Below, one piece after another: positions 18,926 to 27,856 of a DNA stretch of 64,000 bases. Where the stretch lies: the NCBI RefSeq assembly GCF_014648635.1, contig NZ_BMRM01000001.1, forward strand, positions 186,001-250,000, read 5' to 3'. The notes under the pieces are model-generated. The model did not search any database and was not told the origin of the DNA. It saw nothing but the letters and a program-made list of their open reading frames with translations. The position numbers were made by a program, and so were the translations under genes. This stretch comes from Streptomyces cinerochromogenes. GTDB lineage: Bacteria; Actinomycetota; Actinomycetes; Streptomycetales; Streptomycetaceae. Each line of letters starts with the position of its first letter. Positions within the stretch are counted from its first letter, which is position 1.

Positions 18926-21880
18926 TTGGCGCTCAGCAGACGTACCTTCAGCGCCCTGGCCGGCTGTGCCGCGCTCGGGCTCGCCCTGGGCGGCAGCGGC
19001 GGCCCCGGGGCGCCCTCGGCGTACGCGGGCGGCAGCGCGCCGACCGGTCCGGCTCCGGTCCCGCCGAGCGCCGACGGCCGGCGGCACACCATCGGGTACG
19101 ACCGCTACTCGCTGCTCGTGGACGGGCGGCGGCTGGTGCTGTGGTCGGGCGAGATGCATCCGTTCCGGCTGCCCAGCCCGTCGCTGTGGCGGGACGTGCT
19201 GCAGAAGATGCGGGCGCACGGCTTCAACGCCGTCAGCATCTACGTGGCCTGGAACTACCACTCCCCCGCGCCGGGCCGCTACGACTTCAGCGGGGTCCGG
19301 GACCTCGACCTGTTCCTGCGGACGGCCGCCGAGACCGGGCTGTACGTCATCCTGCGGCCCGGGCCCTACATCAACGCCGAGGTCGACGGGGGCGGGTTCC
19401 CCGGGTGGCTGACCGCGGCCAAGGGCACGGCCCGGACCGACGACCCGGTCTACCTGTCGTACGTGGACGAGTGGCTGACCCAGGTGAACCGGATCGCCCG
19501 CCGGCACCTGTTCACGCAGGGCGACGGCACGGTCCTGCTGTACCAGATCGAGAACGAGTACGACGCCCACGCGACGGACACCGCCGGGCGGAACTACATG
19601 TCCCACCTGTACCGGAAGGTACGGGACGACGGGATCGACGTTCCGCTGTTCCACAACGACAAGGGCCGCAACGGCTACTGGGTGCCGGGCTCCTTCGACA
19701 CGGGCGGGGAGAAGGGCGGCTGGCTGTACGGGTTCGACGGCTACCCGTCGCCGTCGCAGACCCCGCCGGACTGGGGGCACTACGGTCCGGGCGGGCCGAA
19801 GGGCGGGGCCACCGCCTCGCCGTCCACGCCCGGCTTCGTGCCCGAGTTCGGCGGCGGCTGGTTCGACCCGTGGGGCGGGGCCTGGTTCGACGGCAAGGGG
19901 TACGCCGAGTCGCGGCGCACCCGGGACGCCGCGTACGAGCGCCGGTTCTACCTGACCAACCTCGCCAACGGGCTCACCCTGCACAACGTGTACATGGCGT
20001 TCGGCGGGACCTCGTGGGGGTGGCTGCCCGCGCCGGTCGTCTACACGTCGTACGACTACGGCGCCGCCATCGACGAGGGCCGCAACGTCACGGACAAGAT
20101 GGCGCCGATGCACCAGCTCGGGCACCTGCTCCAGCGCGTGCCCGACTTCGCCAAACTGGACCGGGCGGCGGACGTGACCGCCGAGGGGCTGAAGGTCTAC
20201 CACCTGACCAACCCGGACACCGGCAGCCATGTGTACGTCGCCCGCAACGACGGCACCGACCCGGTCACCACCGAGCTGCCCACCGACGCCGGCCGGCTGC
20301 GGATCACCGTGCCCGGCAAGGACGCCAAGCTGCTCACCACCGGTCTCCCGCTGGGCGGGCGGAAGCTGAAGTACGCCACCGCCGCGCCGATGACCTTCCT
20401 GACGGCGGGCCGGCAGGACATCGCCGTGTTCGCCGGGCGGCGCGACGAGATGGCCGAGCTGGTGCTGGACTGCGCGGAGGAACCCTTCGTGCAGCGCCTG
20501 GACGAGGAGGCCGGCTGGGCCTACGACCGGGGCGAGCTGCATGTGAACGCCCCCCTGGGGCAGGGCGGGCTGACCCGGGTGCTGGTGCAGAAGGGCGAGA
20601 GCGACACCCCGCTGCTGCTGCTCCTCGCCGACGACGCGACCGCCGTCCGCCTCTTCCCCTACGACACCCCGTCCGGGACCCTCCTCGTCTACGGCCCGGC
20701 GCTGCTGCGGCACGCGGAGGTGCACGGCTCGGAGGTCCGTCTCACCGGTGACATCACCGAACGGACCAGCATGGAGGTGTGGGGCCCGCGCGGGATCGAC
20801 ACCCTGGTGTGGAACGGCCGGAAGCTGCCCACCCGGGTCACCCTCTCCGGCAGCCTGATGACCACCGGGATGCTCCCGGACACCCCCGAGGTGCGGCTGC
20901 CCGAGCTGGGCGGCTGGCGGATGCGGACGGAGAACCCGGAGGCGGGCCCGAGCTTCGACGACTCCTCGTGGCAGCTCGCCGACAAGACCACGTCGTACAG
21001 CACCACGGCCGTCCCGGACGGGCAGCCGGTCCTCTTCGCCGACGACTACGGCTTCCACTACGGGGACGTCTGGTACCGGGGCGCCCTCACCGACACCAGC
21101 GGCGTCGAGGAGGTCTCGCTCGCCTACAGCACCGGCACGCAGGGCCTGCTGATGGCCTGGCTGGACGGCGAACCGCTGGGCACCCACCGGATGCCGGTGC
21201 CGGACAAGACCGTGACCATCCGCAAGGGCACGTGGACGGAGACGGCCGTCTTCCCCGTGCGCGAGCGGCTGCGCTCCCCCGGCCGGCACGTGCTGTCCGT
21301 CCTGGTCCGGCGCATGCAGCACGACCAAGACGGCAAGGCGCTCGACACGCACAAGGCGGCGCGGGGCCTGACGGCGGTCACCTTCACGGGCGCCGAGCCG
21401 AAGGTGCGCTGGCGCATCCAGGGCGCGAGCGCCCCCGACCCGGTGCGCGGGCCGATGAACAACGGCGGTCTGTACGGCGAGCGGGAGGGCTGGCACCTGC
21501 CCGGCTTCCAGGACCGCGGCTGGGAGCGGGTGACGTTCCCGCGCGCGGAGCGGTACCAGGGCGTGACCTGGTACCGGACCACGTTCCGGCTGTCGGTGCC
21601 GGCCGACGTCGACGCGTCGATCGGCCTGACCCTGGACGACGACCCGTACCGCGCCTACCGCGCCCAGATCTTCCTCAACGGCTGGAACCTGGGCCAGTAC
21701 ATCAACAACGTCGGCCCGCAGCACACCTTCGTCCTGCCGAACGGCGTCCTGCGCACCCGGGGCACCAACACCCTGGCGCTGGCGGTCCTGTCGGAGTTCA
21801 CCACGCTGTCCGGCCCCGGGTCGGTACGGCTGACCCTGCTCGGCAGGGCGACCGGCGGCGTACCGGTCGAGCCGGTCTGA
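18926..21880 (+). CDS. secreted glycoside hydrolase family 35 beta-galactosidase
   Basis: A 984-residue exported beta-galactosidase that releases terminal galactose from polysaccharide side chains. A twin-arginine signal (SRRTFSALAG) opens the protein. The GH35 barrel follows: WSGEMHPFRLP (near residue 73), the acid/base Glu211 in QIENEY, and the nucleophile Glu307 in VPEFGGGW. C-terminal beta-sandwich domains include the jelly-roll FLNGWNLGQY near residue 915. The TTG start at 18926 is supported by GGGAGG 8 nt upstream. It converges on the arabinofuranosidase gene with a 0-bp gap, and together they suit arabinogalactan breakdown, feeding the importer at 8-12 kb. Confidence 0.92.
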   Translation: MALSRRTFSALAGCAALGLALGGSGGPGAPSAYAGGSAPTGPAPVPPSADGRRHTIGYDRYSLLVDGRRLVLWSGEMHPFRLPSPSLWRDVLQKMRAHGFNAVSIYVAWNYHSPAPGRYDFSGVRDLDLFLRTAAETGLYVILRPGPYINAEVDGGGFPGWLTAAKGTARTDDPVYLSYVDEWLTQVNRIARRHLFTQGDGTVLLYQIENEYDAHATDTAGRNYMSHLYRKVRDDGIDVPLFHNDKGRNGYWVPGSFDTGGEKGGWLYGFDGYPSPSQTPPDWGHYGPGGPKGGATASPSTPGFVPEFGGGWFDPWGGAWFDGKGYAESRRTRDAAYERRFYLTNLANGLTLHNVYMAFGGTSWGWLPAPVVYTSYDYGAAIDEGRNVTDKMAPMHQLGHLLQRVPDFAKLDRAADVTAEGLKVYHLTNPDTGSHVYVARNDGTDPVTTELPTDAGRLRITVPGKDAKLLTTGLPLGGRKLKYATAAPMTFLTAGRQDIAVFAGRRDEMAELVLDCAEEPFVQRLDEEAGWAYDRGELHVNAPLGQGGLTRVLVQKGESDTPLLLLLADDATAVRLFPYDTPSGTLLVYGPALLRHAEVHGSEVRLTGDITERTSMEVWGPRGIDTLVWNGRKLPTRVTLSGSLMTTGMLPDTPEVRLPELGGWRMRTENPEAGPSFDDSSWQLADKTTSYSTTAVPDGQPVLFADDYGFHYGDVWYRGALTDTSGVEEVSLAYSTGTQGLLMAWLDGEPLGTHRMPVPDKTVTIRKGTWTETAVFPVRERLRSPGRHVLSVLVRRMQHDQDGKALDTHKAARGLTAVTFTGAEPKVRWRIQGASAPDPVRGPMNNGGLYGEREGWHLPGFQDRGWERVTFPRAERYQGVTWYRTTFRLSVPADVDASIGLTLDDDPYRAYRAQIFLNGWNLGQYINNVGPQHTFVLPNGVLRTRGTNTLALAVLSEFTTLSGPGSVRLTLLGRATGGVPVEPV

Positions 21881-23401
21881 TCAGGCCAGCCTGATCACGT
21901 TCCAGGACAGCGGCTCCAGTACGGCGGTGAGGGTGCCGTCCGTCAGGGCGCTGCCGTGGACCGGGTGCGGGGTGACGCGGTCGGGGTCGGCCAGGGTGTT
22001 GCGGGCGTCGGGGTCGGCGTCCGCGAGCGCGCTGTGCTCGGTGACGGCCGTCAGCTCCAGCCCGTTCAGCGCGACCTCCAGGGGCAGCGGCTCGGTGCGG
22101 CTGCGGTTGACCGCGAACACGGTGACCGTGCCGTCGTCCGCGCGGACGGCGGTGGCGTGCAGCAGGTCCGTCTCGCCGTACTTCCTCGTGGCGTACGTCG
22201 GCGAGTCCACGCGCACGTCCAGCACCTGGCCCCGGCCGTACCGGGAGGCCTGCGCGAACGGGAAGAACGTGGTCTGCCGCCAGGCCGGGCCGCCCGGCTC
22301 CGTCATGATCGGCGCGATCACGTTGACGAGCTGGGCGAGGCAGGCGACGGTGACGCGGTCGGCGTGCCGGAGCAGCGCGATGAGGAGCGAGCCGAGGACG
22401 ACGGCGTCCGTGACGCTGTAGTTGTCCTCCAGCAGGCGGGGTGCCTCCGGCCAGTCGGACGGGTCGATGGTCTTCGCATGCGCCTCCCACCTGGAGAGGT
22501 ACCAGACGTTCCACTCGTCGAAGGAGAGGTTGATCCTCTTCTTCGACTTCAGTTTCGCGCCCACGTGGTCGGCGGTCGCGACCACGTTCTCGATGAAGGA
22601 CTCCATGTCGACGGCCGAGGCGAGGAAGGAGTCCACGTCGCCGTCGACGGGCTCGTAGTAGGCGTGCAGGGAGATGTAGTCGACCAGCTCGTACGTCTCC
22701 TCCAGGACGGTCGCCTCCCACGCGGCGAAGGTGGGCATGGCCTGGCTGGAGGAGCCGCAGGCGACCAGTTCCACGGAGGGGTCCTGCTGGCGCATGGCCC
22801 GTGCCGTCTCGGCGGCGACACGGCCGTACTCGGCGGCCGTCTTGTGGCCGGTCTGCCAGGGGCCGTCCATCTCGTTGCCGAGGCACCAGAGCCTGATGCC
22901 GAAGGGGTCCTTGTCGCCGTGGGCGGCCCGGAGGTCGGAGAGGGCGGTGCCGGCGGGATGGTTGGCGTACTCCTGGAGTTCCAGCGCCTCGGCCACGCCC
23001 CGGGTGCCGAGGTTGACGGCCATCATGGGTTCGGCCTGGGGGCCGACCTTCCTCAGGAACGCGATGTACTCGGAGAGGCCGAAACGGTTGGTCTCGGTGG
23101 AGTGCCAGGCGAGGTCCAGACGGCGGGGGCGGTCCTCCACCGGGCCGACCGAGTCCTCCCACCTGTAGCCGGAGACGAAGTTGCCGCCGGGGTAGCGGAT
23201 GGTGGTGACGCCGAGTTCGCGGACCAGGTCGAGCACGTCCGTACGGAGGCCTTCGGCGTCGGCCGCGGGGTGGCCGGGTTCGTGGATGCCGGTGTAGACG
23301 CAGCGGCCGAGGTGTTCCACGAAGGAGCCGAAGAGACGGGGGTCCACTCGGCCGACGGTGAACGCGGGGTCGAGGGTGAAGCGGGCGGTGCGCTTGCTCA
23401 T
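21881..23401 (-). CDS. arfA: alpha-L-arabinofuranosidase, glycoside hydrolase family 51
   Basis: A 506-residue intracellular GH51 enzyme that removes arabinofuranosyl residues from imported oligosaccharides; no signal peptide is present. The barrel carries the acid/base Glu177 in CLGNEMDGPW and the nucleophile Glu296 in NLSFDEWNVW. Residues ~400-506 form the beta-sandwich of the family. The ATG at 23401 follows GGAAGG; the longer frame to 23494 reads through the operator region. An IclR-like palindrome lies 31 nt upstream. The gene abuts the stop of the secreted GH35 gene. The symbol follows the common Streptomyces annotation as I recall it. Confidence 0.93.
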   Translation of the reverse strand: MSKRTARFTLDPAFTVGRVDPRLFGSFVEHLGRCVYTGIHEPGHPAADAEGLRTDVLDLVRELGVTTIRYPGGNFVSGYRWEDSVGPVEDRPRRLDLAWHSTETNRFGLSEYIAFLRKVGPQAEPMMAVNLGTRGVAEALELQEYANHPAGTALSDLRAAHGDKDPFGIRLWCLGNEMDGPWQTGHKTAAEYGRVAAETARAMRQQDPSVELVACGSSSQAMPTFAAWEATVLEETYELVDYISLHAYYEPVDGDVDSFLASAVDMESFIENVVATADHVGAKLKSKKRINLSFDEWNVWYLSRWEAHAKTIDPSDWPEAPRLLEDNYSVTDAVVLGSLLIALLRHADRVTVACLAQLVNVIAPIMTEPGGPAWRQTTFFPFAQASRYGRGQVLDVRVDSPTYATRKYGETDLLHATAVRADDGTVTVFAVNRSRTEPLPLEVALNGLELTAVTEHSALADADPDARNTLADPDRVTPHPVHGSALTDGTLTAVLEPLSWNVIRLA

Positions 23402-23432
23402 GGGTTCCTTCCGGGTCGGTCGGGGCCTCGCC

Positions 23433-23448
23433 GTTCGATATACCGGAT
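23433..23448 (+). promoter_or_regulatory. IclR-type operator candidate, site B
   Basis: GTTCGATATACCGGAT, matching site A at 7053-7068 at 13 of 16 positions, 31 nt before the arabinofuranosidase start. Two TTCGAA-containing stretches follow within 40 bp (near 23462 and 23476). Confidence 0.65.
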
Positions 23449-23621
23449 AATGCTCGTAACTTCGAACGGGACCGTAGATTCGAAGCGCGTTCACGTCAAT
23501 GGGTTGGACACACGCTCACAGGTGGTTCCCCGTTGAACGACGGCCGTCGGATCACATGACGTGGGCACATCCCTGCGCGTACGCTCGGACCAGCCGCGAC
23601 CGGCGGTGGGAAGGGAGACAG

Positions 23622-24224
23622 ATGAGCTTCGGGGGCGCGCGGAAGCAGGCGGCACGCCTGGCCGCACGGCTGCGGCGCACCCGCCCGGGTTCGGCCATGC
23701 GCACCCTGTCCGGCGACCTCGCCGCCGCCGTCCGCACCCGGCCCGAACAGCCGCAGGGCGTACGTCCGTTGTGCCGGGCGCTGTGCGAGGAGATGAGCGC
23801 GCTGCGCGGCGGGCGGCCGGTGGAGCTGCGCTTCGAGCGCTTCCCGGACGAGATCGAGGTCACCGGGCTGTGGGTCGAGTTCGCCGACTTCGACCTGGTC
23901 ATCGTGGAGGAACGGGCCGAGGCCGTCCAGCAGTTGGTCATCCTCGGACACGAACTGTGGCACCTGCACGCCGGGCACCGCCACCACCATCTCGCCGGGG
24001 ACGCCGCCGCCCGGGCCCTCGCCGACACCCCCGGCTGGCGGGAGGCCGCCCTCACCGTGGCCGCCCGCAACGGCTCCCGGGAGGCCGACGAGGCCGAGGC
24101 CGACGACTTCGGGCACCGCCTGGCCACGCTGTTCCGGGGCCACCTCGCCGGAGACGCCTCCGCCCCGCTGGACCCGGTGCAGCGTTCCCTCGGCTACCGG
24201 GGGCGCGGAGGAACGGCTCGGTGA
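23622..24224 (+). CDS. ImmA/IrrE-like (M78-type) metalloprotease domain protein
   Basis: A 200-residue soluble protein. Its core is the zinc-protease helix GHELWHLHAGH (HExxH near residue 109), with a following acidic EADEAEADDF segment that can supply the third ligand. This is the layout of M78/ImmA-IrrE proteases that cut repressors or antitoxins. No HTH repressor is adjacent. Instead the gene overlaps a multi-pass membrane protein by GTGA, a pair I recall as common in Streptomyces. The ATG at 23622 follows AAGGGAG; upstream in-frame starts lack a ribosome-binding site. Confidence 0.82.
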   Translation: MSFGGARKQAARLAARLRRTRPGSAMRTLSGDLAAAVRTRPEQPQGVRPLCRALCEEMSALRGGRPVELRFERFPDEIEVTGLWVEFADFDLVIVEERAEAVQQLVILGHELWHLHAGHRHHHLAGDAAARALADTPGWREAALTVAARNGSREADEAEADDFGHRLATLFRGHLAGDASAPLDPVQRSLGYRGRGGTAR

Positions 24225-25498
24225 CCCTGCCGGCGGCGGACCCCTCCGGGATCCTCAGCACGTTCTACATCTCCTTCTGGATCCCCACGGCCGTGCTCAC
24301 CGCCGCCCTCGTGATCAAGCTGCCCAGCATCATCCGGCTGTGGCGGGACCCCCTGCTGCGCGCGGTCGGCGGGCTGCTGCTGCTCGCCTGCGCGGTGTTC
24401 GTGTTCTGCACCCCGTCCACCATCGCCCGGGTCAACCGGCTGACCGGCGTGCCCAACTTCTCGGCGCCCTGGTGCTATTCGCTCATCACCGCGTTCTGTG
24501 GCTCCTGCCTGCTGCTCCTCGTCACCTGGCGCAACGGCCCGTACGACCGCTCGGCCGCCACACGCCGGGCGACGCGGTGGGTGGTGTCGGCGTACTCGGG
24601 TGTGATCGCCGCGCTGTGGGTGCTGTTCCTGCTCGCCGACGCGCGCGAGGAGCGGGTGCGGGACCTGGACACCTACTACGCGACCACGCCGTTCATGCGC
24701 GAGGAGATCCTGCTCTACCTGGTCGCGCACGCCGTGGCCTGCGTGCTCACCCTCCGGCTGCTCCGGGACTGGGTACGGGCGGCGGGCCTGGACGCGTGGC
24801 TGCGCCGGGGCCTGAGACTGCTGGGCGCGGGCTACGTGATGAACCTGCTGTTCGGCGCGGCCAAGCTGACCGCCGTGGTCGCGCGCTGGTCCGGGCGGGA
24901 CCTGGACTGGCTGAGCACCGACCTGGCCCCGCCGGTGGCGGCCCTCTCCGCCATCCTGATGGCGGCCGGCTTCGTCCTCCCCCACGCCGGCCAGTACCTG
25001 CACGACCGCCGGCGGGTCCGGAGCGCCCTGCGCGAACTGCGGCCGCTGTACCGGGTGCTGTGCGCCGCGAGCGGCGAGGGGGTGCCGTTCGCGCTGCGCG
25101 CCGCGCCGGAACTGCGGCTCACCCGGCGCGAGACGTTCATCCGCGACGTGCTGCTGACGCTCGCCCGCCACATCGACACCGGCCTCGGCAGCCGCGCGTA
25201 CGACGCCGCGCTCGGCCTCGGCCACCCGCCCGAGCGGGCCCGCGCGCTGGCGGCCGCGGTGACCGTTCTCGACGCGGTCGAGACCAGGGCGTGCATGCCG
25301 TCGGCGGCGGGGCCGGGCGGGGGGCCCGACCCCGCGTGCCTGCTCCAGGGGATCGGTGCGGTGTCCCGCGCGCTGGCCCGTCCGGCCGACGTGGCGGCGG
25401 TACGCGCGGCTGCCGTCCCGGGGTGTGCCCTGCCGTCCGCCGACCGCGGCTCCGTGGTGGCTGGTCGCGCAGTTCCCCGCGCCCCTGGGGAGCTGTAG
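24221..25498 (+). CDS. MAB_1171c-like multi-pass membrane protein
   Basis: A 425-residue protein. About seven membrane helices occupy residues ~10-260 (first near STFYISFWIPTAVLTAALV, last near VAALSAILMAAGFVLP). A cytoplasmic helical domain follows (RRRVRSALRELRPLYRVL; RRETFIRDVLLTLARHID). This is the architecture of the MAB_1171c/DUF6545 family, often labelled a putative transporter without proof. It is coupled by GTGA to the M78-like protease, so the pair probably acts together, perhaps as membrane sensor plus protease. The last ~14 codons are formed by a 28-bp dispersed repeat, so the C-terminus is not the ancestral one. Confidence 0.75.
   Translation: MTLPAADPSGILSTFYISFWIPTAVLTAALVIKLPSIIRLWRDPLLRAVGGLLLLACAVFVFCTPSTIARVNRLTGVPNFSAPWCYSLITAFCGSCLLLLVTWRNGPYDRSAATRRATRWVVSAYSGVIAALWVLFLLADAREERVRDLDTYYATTPFMREEILLYLVAHAVACVLTLRLLRDWVRAAGLDAWLRRGLRLLGAGYVMNLLFGAAKLTAVVARWSGRDLDWLSTDLAPPVAALSAILMAAGFVLPHAGQYLHDRRRVRSALRELRPLYRVLCAASGEGVPFALRAAPELRLTRRETFIRDVLLTLARHIDTGLGSRAYDAALGLGHPPERARALAAAVTVLDAVETRACMPSAAGPGGGPDPACLLQGIGAVSRALARPADVAAVRAAAVPGCALPSADRGSVVAGRAVPRAPGEL
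25459..25486. repeat. 28-bp dispersed Streptomyces repeat, copy 2
   Basis: Identical over 28 bases to the copy at 2202-2229. It lies inside the last codons of the membrane-protein gene, which ends at 25498, at a convergent junction with the SMP-30 gene. Confidence 0.8.
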
Positions 25499-25531
25499 TC
25501 GCCCTCGGCTGCCGACGCGCCGTGGCCGGGT

Positions 25532-26380
25532 TCAGCCCTGGAACGACGGTTGGGGCAGGCCCTTGCCCGCGTCCGGGATCACCAGGAGGGAGCCCGCCAG
25601 CGGGTCCGGGGAGGTCAGGCCCGTGCGGGCCGTGGTGACGTACAGGTCGGTGAGGTTCTCGCCGCCGAACGCGCAGGCCGTCGTGCGCGGGGTCGGCAGG
25701 GTGATCACGCGGTCGAGGTCGCCGGCGGGTGTGTAACGGCGTACCGCGCCTCCGTCCCACAGCGCCACCCACACACAGCCCTCCGCGTCGACCGTCAGGC
25801 CGTCGGGGAAGCCGGCGCCCTCCTCGATCCGCACCAGGGGACGGCGGTCGCGGACCGTGCCGTCGGGATCGTGGTCGAAGACGTCCACGCGCCGGGTCGG
25901 GGAGTCGACGTAGTACAGGAGGCGGCCGTCGGGGCTCCAGCCGGTGCCGTTGCTGACGGTGGCGTCGGGGAGGACCGTCGTCACCGTTCCGTCCCCCGTC
26001 AGCCGGGACAGGGTGCCGCCGCCCGGCGCCTCGTCGTAGCGCATCGTGCCCGCCCAGAGGGAGCCGTCGGGGGCCACCGCGGCGTCGTTCGCGCGGCGGC
26101 CGGGGACCGGCTCGTGGTGCAGCCAGCGGAACGAGTCGTCGGGGTCCAGCAGACCGACGCCGTCCCGCAGGTTCAGCACCAGGCCGCCGCCCGCCCGGGG
26201 CTTGGCGGCGCCGACGTGCTGGGGCGTCGTGCGCAGGGTGCGGCGGCCGGAGGAGGGGTCGTAGGTGTGCAGCCGCATGCCCAGGATGTCCAGCCAGACC
26301 AGCCGGCCCGTCGCCGGGTCCCAGGTGGGGCCCTCGCCGAGCGCCGCCTCCGCCCGCACCGCGACCTCGTACGCCGTCAT
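25532..26380 (-). CDS. SMP-30/gluconolactonase family lactonase
   Basis: A 282-residue six-bladed beta-propeller lactonase that opens sugar-acid lactones with a divalent metal. Family landmarks: the N-terminal LGEGPTWD containing the metal-ligand Glu (near residue 15), NDAAVAPDGSLWAGT (Asn ligand and blade motif near residue 97), SNGTGWSPD (Asn ligand) and PDGLTVDAEG (Asp ligand near residue 193). Its start overlaps the IclR stop (ATGA), so it is co-transcribed with and coupled to the regulator. A lactonase, a sugar-acid dehydratase and a dehydrogenase under one regulator would form a non-phosphorylating aldose pathway. Confidence 0.9.
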   Translation of the reverse strand: MTAYEVAVRAEAALGEGPTWDPATGRLVWLDILGMRLHTYDPSSGRRTLRTTPQHVGAAKPRAGGGLVLNLRDGVGLLDPDDSFRWLHHEPVPGRRANDAAVAPDGSLWAGTMRYDEAPGGGTLSRLTGDGTVTTVLPDATVSNGTGWSPDGRLLYYVDSPTRRVDVFDHDPDGTVRDRRPLVRIEEGAGFPDGLTVDAEGCVWVALWDGGAVRRYTPAGDLDRVITLPTPRTTACAFGGENLTDLYVTTARTGLTSPDPLAGSLLVIPDAGKGLPQPSFQG

Positions 26381-27150
26381 GCCGCGCTCCGGTGGCCCAG
26401 GCGCTCCGACAGCTCCGCCGCGCCCTTCGCGGCGAGCTGCTCCAGCTCGGCCCGGCGGTCCTCGCTCCAGCGGATCATCGGGACGGAGATGGAGAGGGCG
26501 GCGACGACCTGGCCGGTGCGGTCGCGGACCGGGGCGGCCACACAGGAGACGTCCGGGTTGGACTCGCGGTTCTCGACGGCGATCCCGCGCCGCCGGATCT
26601 CCGCCAGGGTCTCGCGCAGGACGGCGGGATCGGTGATGCTGTTGGGCGTCATCGCGGCCAGCCCGGTGCCGTCCGGGATCCGCGCGGCCAGCTCCGGCTC
26701 GGGCAGGGCGGCCAGCAGCATCTTGCCGACCGACGTGCAGTGGGCCGGAAGGCGGCGGCCGGCGGCGGAGACCATGCGGACCGCGTGCGTGGAGTCGACC
26801 TTGGCGATGTAGATGACGTCGGTGCCTTCGAGGATGGCGACGTGGACGGTCTCGTCGCAGGTCTCGGCGACCGAGCGGGCCACCTGCTGGCCCTCGGCGG
26901 CGAGGTCGAGCTGCTCGGCGTAGCGGCTGCCGAGCTGGTACGGGCGCACGCCGAGCCGGTACCGTCCCGGCTGTCCGGGCACCGGAACGATGTACGAGCG
27001 TGCGGCGAGCGTGGTGACCAGCTCGTGCACGGTGGTGCGCGGCAGCTGGAGCTTGCGCACGATGTCGGGGGCGGAGAGCGTCCCGTCCCCGTCGAGGAAC
27101 AGCTCAAGAATGTCGAGAGCCCGGGTCACGGCAGGCACGAGGCGTCCCAC
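26377..27150 (-). CDS. IclR family transcriptional regulator of the local sugar genes
   Basis: A 257-residue IclR protein. Residues ~5-65 are the winged helix-turn-helix (ALDILELFL, DIVRKLQLPRTTVHELV), and residues ~80-250 the effector-binding domain (TCDETVHVAILEGTDVIYI, HCTSVGKMLLA). These regulators bind short palindromes as tetramers and release on binding small metabolites. A candidate site lies 33 nt before its own start, and related sites precede the dehydratase, importer and arabinofuranosidase genes. It therefore probably represses them all until an arabinose/galactose-derived acid or sugar accumulates. The regulon is inference. Confidence 0.92.
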   Translation of the reverse strand: MGRLVPAVTRALDILELFLDGDGTLSAPDIVRKLQLPRTTVHELVTTLAARSYIVPVPGQPGRYRLGVRPYQLGSRYAEQLDLAAEGQQVARSVAETCDETVHVAILEGTDVIYIAKVDSTHAVRMVSAAGRRLPAHCTSVGKMLLAALPEPELAARIPDGTGLAAMTPNSITDPAVLRETLAEIRRRGIAVENRESNPDVSCVAAPVRDRTGQVVAALSISVPMIRWSEDRRAELEQLAAKGAAELSERLGHRSAA

Positions 27151-27183
27151 GTCCGGCCCCCTCCCTTACGGTCTGGCGTCTGC

Positions 27184-27199
27184 GTTCGATATTTCAACA
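27184..27199 (+). promoter_or_regulatory. IclR-type operator candidate, site C (autoregulation)
   Basis: GTTCGATATTTCAACA, sharing its first nine bases with site B and 13 of 16 with site D. It lies 33 nt upstream of the IclR start, where a self-repressing regulator would bind. Confidence 0.55.
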
Positions 27200-27292
27200 G
27201 ACGATCGGCATGACGAACACAGGCTAGTCATGGCGGGTGGTGCGGGCAATGGGTCGGGAACGACCCCCGCGGTCACGGGCACCATGGGGGTC

Positions 27293-27850
27293 ATGGATCC
27301 CGACTTCCAGCTGGTGCTGCTGCGCCGCATGGCCGACCACAACCCGGGCCTGGTCGAGGAGGCCCGGCGGCGGCTCGGCGCGTCGGCCGCGGACATGCGG
27401 GAGGCCAACAAACGGTGGCAGGCCATGGTCCGTTCGCCGCGGGCCCGGGGCGCGGCGGCCCGGTACCGCTCCGTCCTCGGCGAGCCCGGATCCGTCGAGC
27501 CCCGCCGCCTCGGCGACGCCGTCTGCGAGGCCCGGCGGTGGACCCTGCCGCTCTGGCCGGACCTGCGCTTCGAGGTGCTCGTCGGACCCGACGGCGGCGT
27601 CTGGAACGAGTGGCTGGTGCGGGCGCCCGGCGCGCCCGCACCCCCGCTGCGCACCCTGGAGGACCTGACCCCCTGGTCCTGCACCGTGGACGAGGCCGCC
27701 CGCGCCTTCCCCCCGGCCCGCCCGCTGGAGGGCACCGCCCCCACCCGGTGGGGACTGGCCCTCACCGCCCCCGACCGGGAGGGCGTACGGCGGGAGGTCG
27801 TCGCCGAGTTCACCTGGGGGCTGCTCCAGCGGACGGCGGTGCTGCCCTGA
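27293..27850 (+). CDS. conserved hypothetical soluble protein
   Basis: A 185-residue protein with no signal or membrane segment. The N-terminal third is helical (FQLVLLRRMADHNPGLV), the rest strand-rich with many Trp (WPDLRFEVLVGP, VWNEWLV, EFTWGLLQ). I do not recognise a family. The start is uncertain: ATG at 27293 is chosen, while in-frame ATGs at 27284 and 27230 are possible and none has a strong ribosome-binding site. It is divergent from the IclR gene but is probably not part of the sugar regulon. Confidence 0.6.
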   Translation: MDPDFQLVLLRRMADHNPGLVEEARRRLGASAADMREANKRWQAMVRSPRARGAAARYRSVLGEPGSVEPRRLGDAVCEARRWTLPLWPDLRFEVLVGPDGGVWNEWLVRAPGAPAPPLRTLEDLTPWSCTVDEAARAFPPARPLEGTAPTRWGLALTAPDREGVRREVVAEFTWGLLQRTAVLP

Positions 27851-27856
27851 GGGGCA

